Assembly: GCA_045106055.1 (NCBI GenBank)
Contig: JBGCED010000111.1
Span: forward strand, 1-7,552
Length of the DNA stretch: 7,552 bases
Direction of reading: 5' to 3'
Origin: JBGCED01 sp045106055
GTDB taxonomy: Bacteria > Pseudomonadota > Alphaproteobacteria > CBDDJK01
A model generated the notes under the pieces. The model saw only the letters and a program-made list of their open reading frames with translations, did not search any database and was not told the origin of the DNA. This document shows, piece by piece, positions 5,044-7,552 of this stretch. Positions within the stretch are counted from its first letter, which is position 1. Every line of letters starts with the position of its first letter. Both the position numbers and the translations under genes were made by a program.

Positions 5044-6312
5044 CTAACCCTTACTGCCTTGGCGGTTTAAGCGAAATTGATCGCCAAGATAAACGCGTTG
5101 CACCACTTCATCCTCGATAATTTCTTGGGGGTTTCCCTCTTTTAGCACCGCCCCATCATGCAGGATATAGGCGCGATCCACAATTTCCAGCGTATCGCGC
5201 ACATTATGATCGGTAATCAATACGCCGATGCCGCGCTGCTTTAAATGCCCAACCAGATCGCGAATGTCGCGCACAGAGATGGGGTCAATGCCCGCCAAAG
5301 GCTCATCCAGCAGGATAAAATGCGGCTGACCTGCAAGCGCGCGCGCAATTTCAAGCCGCCTACGCTCGCCGCCCGATAGCGCAACTGCGGGCGAATCGCG
5401 TAAATGCTGGATAGAAAATTCAGCAAGCAATTCATCCAGCATTGCTTCGCGCTTTGATTTCACCGGCTCTAATGCTTCAAGCACTGCCATGATGTTTTGG
5501 CTGACGGTAAGCCCGCGAAAAATAGAAGGCTCTTGCGGCAAATACCCCACCCCCAGCCGCGCGCGGCGATACATTGGCAATTTGGTAACATTGACACCGT
5601 CTAGGTAAACTTCGCCTCTATCCGCTCCGATTAAGCCAGAGATAATATAAAAGCTGGTTGTTTTGCCTGCGCCATTTGGCCCCAGCAAGCCAACCGCCTC
5701 TCCGCGCTGGATATGCAAGGATACATCATGCAGCACAGGGCGCTTTTTGTATTTCTTGCCCAACGAAACAGCCCATAGCCCTTCGCCCCAATGATCATTC
5801 AATGCTGAATTTATGGCTGTTGAATCGGTTGCTTTTGGGGTGTTTATTACAGGATGATTTGCCTTGTGATCGCGCGCTTCATCGCTTCGATAAGCAACAG
5901 GAGGCGGCGCAGATACAGGCTGTTTAATGCTTTGTTCAATTTGGACGCGCACATCTGACATGACATGCTGAATTGCCTGCGACGACCTATGATCAGGCGG
6001 CGATTCAGATACAGGCGGGGCAGATACAGGCTGGGCAGATACAGGCGGGGCAATATCAAGGGGGGAATTCGCAGCGATAGATTCTGTACCAAAATTCTGG
6101 CGCGGCGGCGGGGCGGGGATGCGAATGGGCTTTTCTGGCAGTGGATATAATTTATCGGGCAGCGCAGCCTCATCGGATATATTCTCTGCTTCAGGTGATT
6201 GTGATGAAGGCGCAACAATGCTTGCCCCGCGCGGCGGCAACGCTTTGAAAGACGCGCTTTGGCGATCCGGATAAATGCGCGCTTTGGCTTTATCATCATC
6301 AGGATTATGCAC
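5044..6312 (-). CDS. lptB: LptB, ATPase of the LPS transporter LptB2FGC, with long N-terminal extension
   Basis: Residues from about 178 to 416 form a complete ABC ATPase most like LptB, which powers extraction of lipopolysaccharide from the inner membrane. Walker A is GPNGAGKTT (211-219), the Q-loop Gln is at 260 (YLPQEPSIFRGLTV), the signature is LSGGERRR (312-319), Walker B is FILLDE (332-337), and the H-loop His is at 369 (ITDHN). The LPQEPSIFRGLTV stretch and LAGIDP after Walker B are typical of LptB. At 422 residues it is about 175 longer than usual. The extra N-terminus is Pro/Ser/Ala-rich with PVSAP repeats and no hydrophobic segment, so it is probably disordered and cytoplasmic. The start is a GTG with AAAGGA 10 nt upstream (minus strand of 6323-6328); no other start lies between it and the in-frame stop near 6368. 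An internal start such as Met118 is possible. The stop is 4 bp before rpoN. lptA and lptC are not adjacent. Confidence 0.95.
   Translation of the reverse strand: MHNPDDDKAKARIYPDRQSASFKALPPRGASIVAPSSQSPEAENISDEAALPDKLYPLPEKPIRIPAPPPRQNFGTESIAANSPLDIAPPVSAQPVSAPPVSESPPDHRSSQAIQHVMSDVRVQIEQSIKQPVSAPPPVAYRSDEARDHKANHPVINTPKATDSTAINSALNDHWGEGLWAVSLGKKYKKRPVLHDVSLHIQRGEAVGLLGPNGAGKTTSFYIISGLIGADRGEVYLDGVNVTKLPMYRRARLGVGYLPQEPSIFRGLTVSQNIMAVLEALEPVKSKREAMLDELLAEFSIQHLRDSPAVALSGGERRRLEIARALAGQPHFILLDEPLAGIDPISVRDIRDLVGHLKQRGIGVLITDHNVRDTLEIVDRAYILHDGAVLKEGNPQEIIEDEVVQRVYLGDQFRLNRQGSKG
6006..6050 (-). repeat. Three 15-bp tandem repeats in the LptB extension
   Basis: On the + strand CAGATACAGGCGGGG (6006-6020), CAGATACAGGCTGGG (6021-6035) and CAGATACAGGCGGGG (6036-6050) are consecutive and differ at a single position. 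On the coding strand they specify the APPVS/AQPVS/APPVS series of LptB residues 88-102. A further dispersed match, CAGATACAGGCTG, lies at 5910-5922 and encodes the later QPVSAPP. The units keep frame and look like slippage-derived expansion. Confidence 0.9.
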
Positions 6313-6452
6313 TTGTTTATGATCCTTTGCAAGAGCGCCTATGGCATTGTTTTTAGTGTATAATGCTAATTAGCATGATTATTGCATAAAATACAAATTA
6401 AATCTAAATTTGATGCTGATGCCAAGCTTGATCTGTCTTTAAGAGTGAAAAT
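6313..6452. promoter_or_regulatory. AT-rich divergent intergenic region between lptB and the ampG-like gene
   Basis: This 140-bp stretch separates two divergently transcribed genes and must hold both promoters. It is markedly AT-rich in its centre (6350-6415). A plausible + strand sigma-70 promoter is TTGCAT (6382-6387), 17 bp, TAAATT (6405-6410), which would give a leader of about 35 nt. TATAAT at 6359-6364 is a good -10 by itself but lacks a matching -35. No small gene is seen. Confidence 0.4.
6363..6376. promoter_or_regulatory. Perfect 14-bp palindrome, candidate operator
   Basis: ATGCTAATTAGCAT is a perfect inverted repeat with no spacer, located mid-way in the divergent intergenic region and overlapping a TATAAT element at 6359-6364. 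The position suits a dimeric repressor acting on lptB-rpoN, the ampG-like gene, or both. No protein is assigned; the sequence is too AT-rich to exclude chance. Confidence 0.4.
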
Positions 6453-7552
6453 ATGCTGTCAATAAATATTGAAAGATTCTTGTCCCAAACCCTTAAACCG
6501 CTATTAACCCCAAAGATTGCGGGGCTATTTGTGCTTGGGCTGGGGGCGGGGCTGCCATTATTAATGATTTTTTCATCGCTTTCCTTATGGTTAAAGCAAG
6601 CGGGTGTTTCAAAATCAGAAATTACCTTTTTCAGCTGGGCTGCGCTTGGCTATGGCTTTAAATATATATGGGCGCCGCTGATTGATCGCGTGCCTTTTCC
6701 TGTGCTTGGCAGGATGCTGGGGCAGCGGCGCGGCTGGATGCTGGTATCGCAATGCGCGGTGATGCTTGCGATGATTGGCATGGCAAGCATTGACCCGCAA
6801 TATAATTTATTATGGATGGCATTATTTGCGGTGATGCTGGGCTTTTCATCGGCAACCCAAGATATTGTGATTGATGCCTATCGGATTGAATGTGCGGATC
6901 CTAAATTGCAAGGCTTGCTGGCTGCAAGCTATATTGCGGGCTATCGCTTGGCGATGATTATATCAGGCGCGGGGTTATTATGGTTGGTATCTGCGCAGCA
7001 AACCAATGCGGAAATTTATGAATATGGTGCGTGGAAGCTTGGTTATTTATCCATGGCTGCGGTGATGTTGCTGCCCATGGTTGCGGTTTTCTTTATCAAA
7101 GAACCTGCACCATCATTAGAAAATAACAGCGGCGATTCGTTTCCAAATCGCGACTATATGCGTTTTGTGTTAAGCTTTGTGGTTGCTGCTGGCGTGCTAA
7201 TTCTGGTATTTCGTTATTTTGGGCGCATTGATTTTGGCGATCCTTCGCGCTATATGACTTTGGCAATAGAATTTGTAAGGCTTACCATTGCGCTTATTGC
7301 GGGCGGATTAATGTTTGCGTGGTTTATCTTGCTTAACATTGCGCCCAAGCAATTATTTTCCAAAGGCTATGTCATGCCTGTAAAGGAATTTTTCAGCCGC
7401 TATTCGCTGGTAAATGCGCTGCTGATCCTATGTGCGATTGGTCTTTACCGCGCCCCAGATATTATCATGGGAACCAGCGCAAATATTTTTTATGATGATT
7501 TGGGATTTACGCTGGATCAAATTGCCACCATTTCCAAAACATTTGGTCTTAT
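6453..7552 (+). CDS. ampG: AmpG-like muropeptide permease (MFS), 3' end outside the window
   Basis: The frame is open from ATG 6453 to the window edge, giving 366 complete codons without a stop. The product is a polytopic Major Facilitator Superfamily protein. It has the AmpG pattern: a first helix LFVLGLGAGLPLLMIFSSLS (25-44), the loop KYIWAPLIDR (70-79), RRGW (92-95), and the hallmark GFSSATQDIVIDAYR (130-144), followed by a helix containing YIAGYRLAMIISG (160-172). AmpG imports GlcNAc-anhydroMurNAc peptides across the inner membrane for peptidoglycan recycling and, in some species, beta-lactamase signalling. AAGAG at 6441-6445 lies 7 nt before the start. At least seven hydrophobic segments are present, and the C-terminal remainder is missing. 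It is divergent from lptB, so both neighbours concern envelope biogenesis. Substrate is inferred from family; other AmpG-like MFS proteins exist in alphaproteobacteria. Confidence 0.85.
   Translation, partial: MLSINIERFLSQTLKPLLTPKIAGLFVLGLGAGLPLLMIFSSLSLWLKQAGVSKSEITFFSWAALGYGFKYIWAPLIDRVPFPVLGRMLGQRRGWMLVSQCAVMLAMIGMASIDPQYNLLWMALFAVMLGFSSATQDIVIDAYRIECADPKLQGLLAASYIAGYRLAMIISGAGLLWLVSAQQTNAEIYEYGAWKLGYLSMAAVMLLPMVAVFFIKEPAPSLENNSGDSFPNRDYMRFVLSFVVAAGVLILVFRYFGRIDFGDPSRYMTLAIEFVRLTIALIAGGLMFAWFILLNIAPKQLFSKGYVMPVKEFFSRYSLVNALLILCAIGLYRAPDIIMGTSANIFYDDLGFTLDQIATISKTFGL

Noticed and set aside
5044..6312. LptB extension as a fused LptA or LptC fragment
   Set aside because: The extension has no signal peptide, no membrane segment and no beta-jellyroll-like pattern; it is low-complexity Pro/Ser/Ala sequence.
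5847..6332. 161-codon minus-strand open frame overlapping the lptB N-terminus
   Set aside because: It is in a different frame from lptB, and the Arg/Leu/Ile-rich product looks like an out-of-frame reading of the repeat region. The lptB frame continues into the ATPase without interruption and has a Shine-Dalgarno.
6615..6855. Two overlapping minus-strand open frames opposite the ampG-like gene
   Set aside because: The + strand is continuously open for 366 codons with an AmpG signature; the antisense frames are Ala/Pro/His-rich shadows.
1..7552. CRISPR arrays, tRNAs, insertion sequences or phage attachment sites
   Set aside because: No regularly spaced repeats, cloverleaf-like sequence, transposase-like frame or terminal inverted repeats were found; the short repeats are all coding and tandem.

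Overview
This 7.55 kb window appears to come from an alphaproteobacterial chromosome. The RpoN and LptB sequences, the lptB-rpoN gene pair and the RNase J-like upstream tail fit that class. Base composition looks moderate (mid-40s % GC by eye) and I could not place the genus. No tRNA, rRNA, insertion sequence, phage gene or CRISPR array was seen.

Left part (1-1052, + strand): the C-terminal end of an upstream gene, tentatively ribonuclease J, overlaps by 4 bp (ATGA) with fdhD. FdhD is a sulfurtransferase that activates formate dehydrogenases. Here it keeps only one of the two cysteines of the classical CxxC motif.

Centre-left (about 1060-3388, + strand): a compact four-gene unit. It encodes (i) a membrane-anchored protein with four EF-hand-like calcium loops, (ii) an ECF-type sigma-70 factor, (iii) a small single-pass membrane protein in the anti-sigma position, start-stop overlapped with the sigma gene and preceded by a perfect Shine-Dalgarno, and (iv) a membrane-anchored protein resembling the periplasmic heavy-metal sensor (Metal_resist/CnrX) family. 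My reading is a trans-envelope signalling module: the two extracytoplasmic proteins sense a cation or envelope state, the small membrane protein holds the sigma factor, and the sigma factor probably drives its own operon. The parts are recognisable, but this EF-hand plus ECF plus metal-sensor combination is the best candidate for a little-described system here.

Centre-right (3489-6312, - strand): lptB and rpoN, 4 bp apart and convergent with the signalling operon. LptB carries a proline-rich N-terminal extension of about 175 residues. The usual neighbours (lptC/lptA upstream, hpf/ptsN downstream) are absent. A good sigma-54 (-24/-12) promoter look-alike lies inside rpoN on the antisense strand.

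Right end (6313-7552): a 140-bp AT-rich divergent intergenic region with a perfect 14-bp palindrome, then the start of an AmpG-like muropeptide permease gene that runs off the window. Short in-frame tandem duplications (15 or 18 bp) recur in several of these genes, mainly near protein ends.
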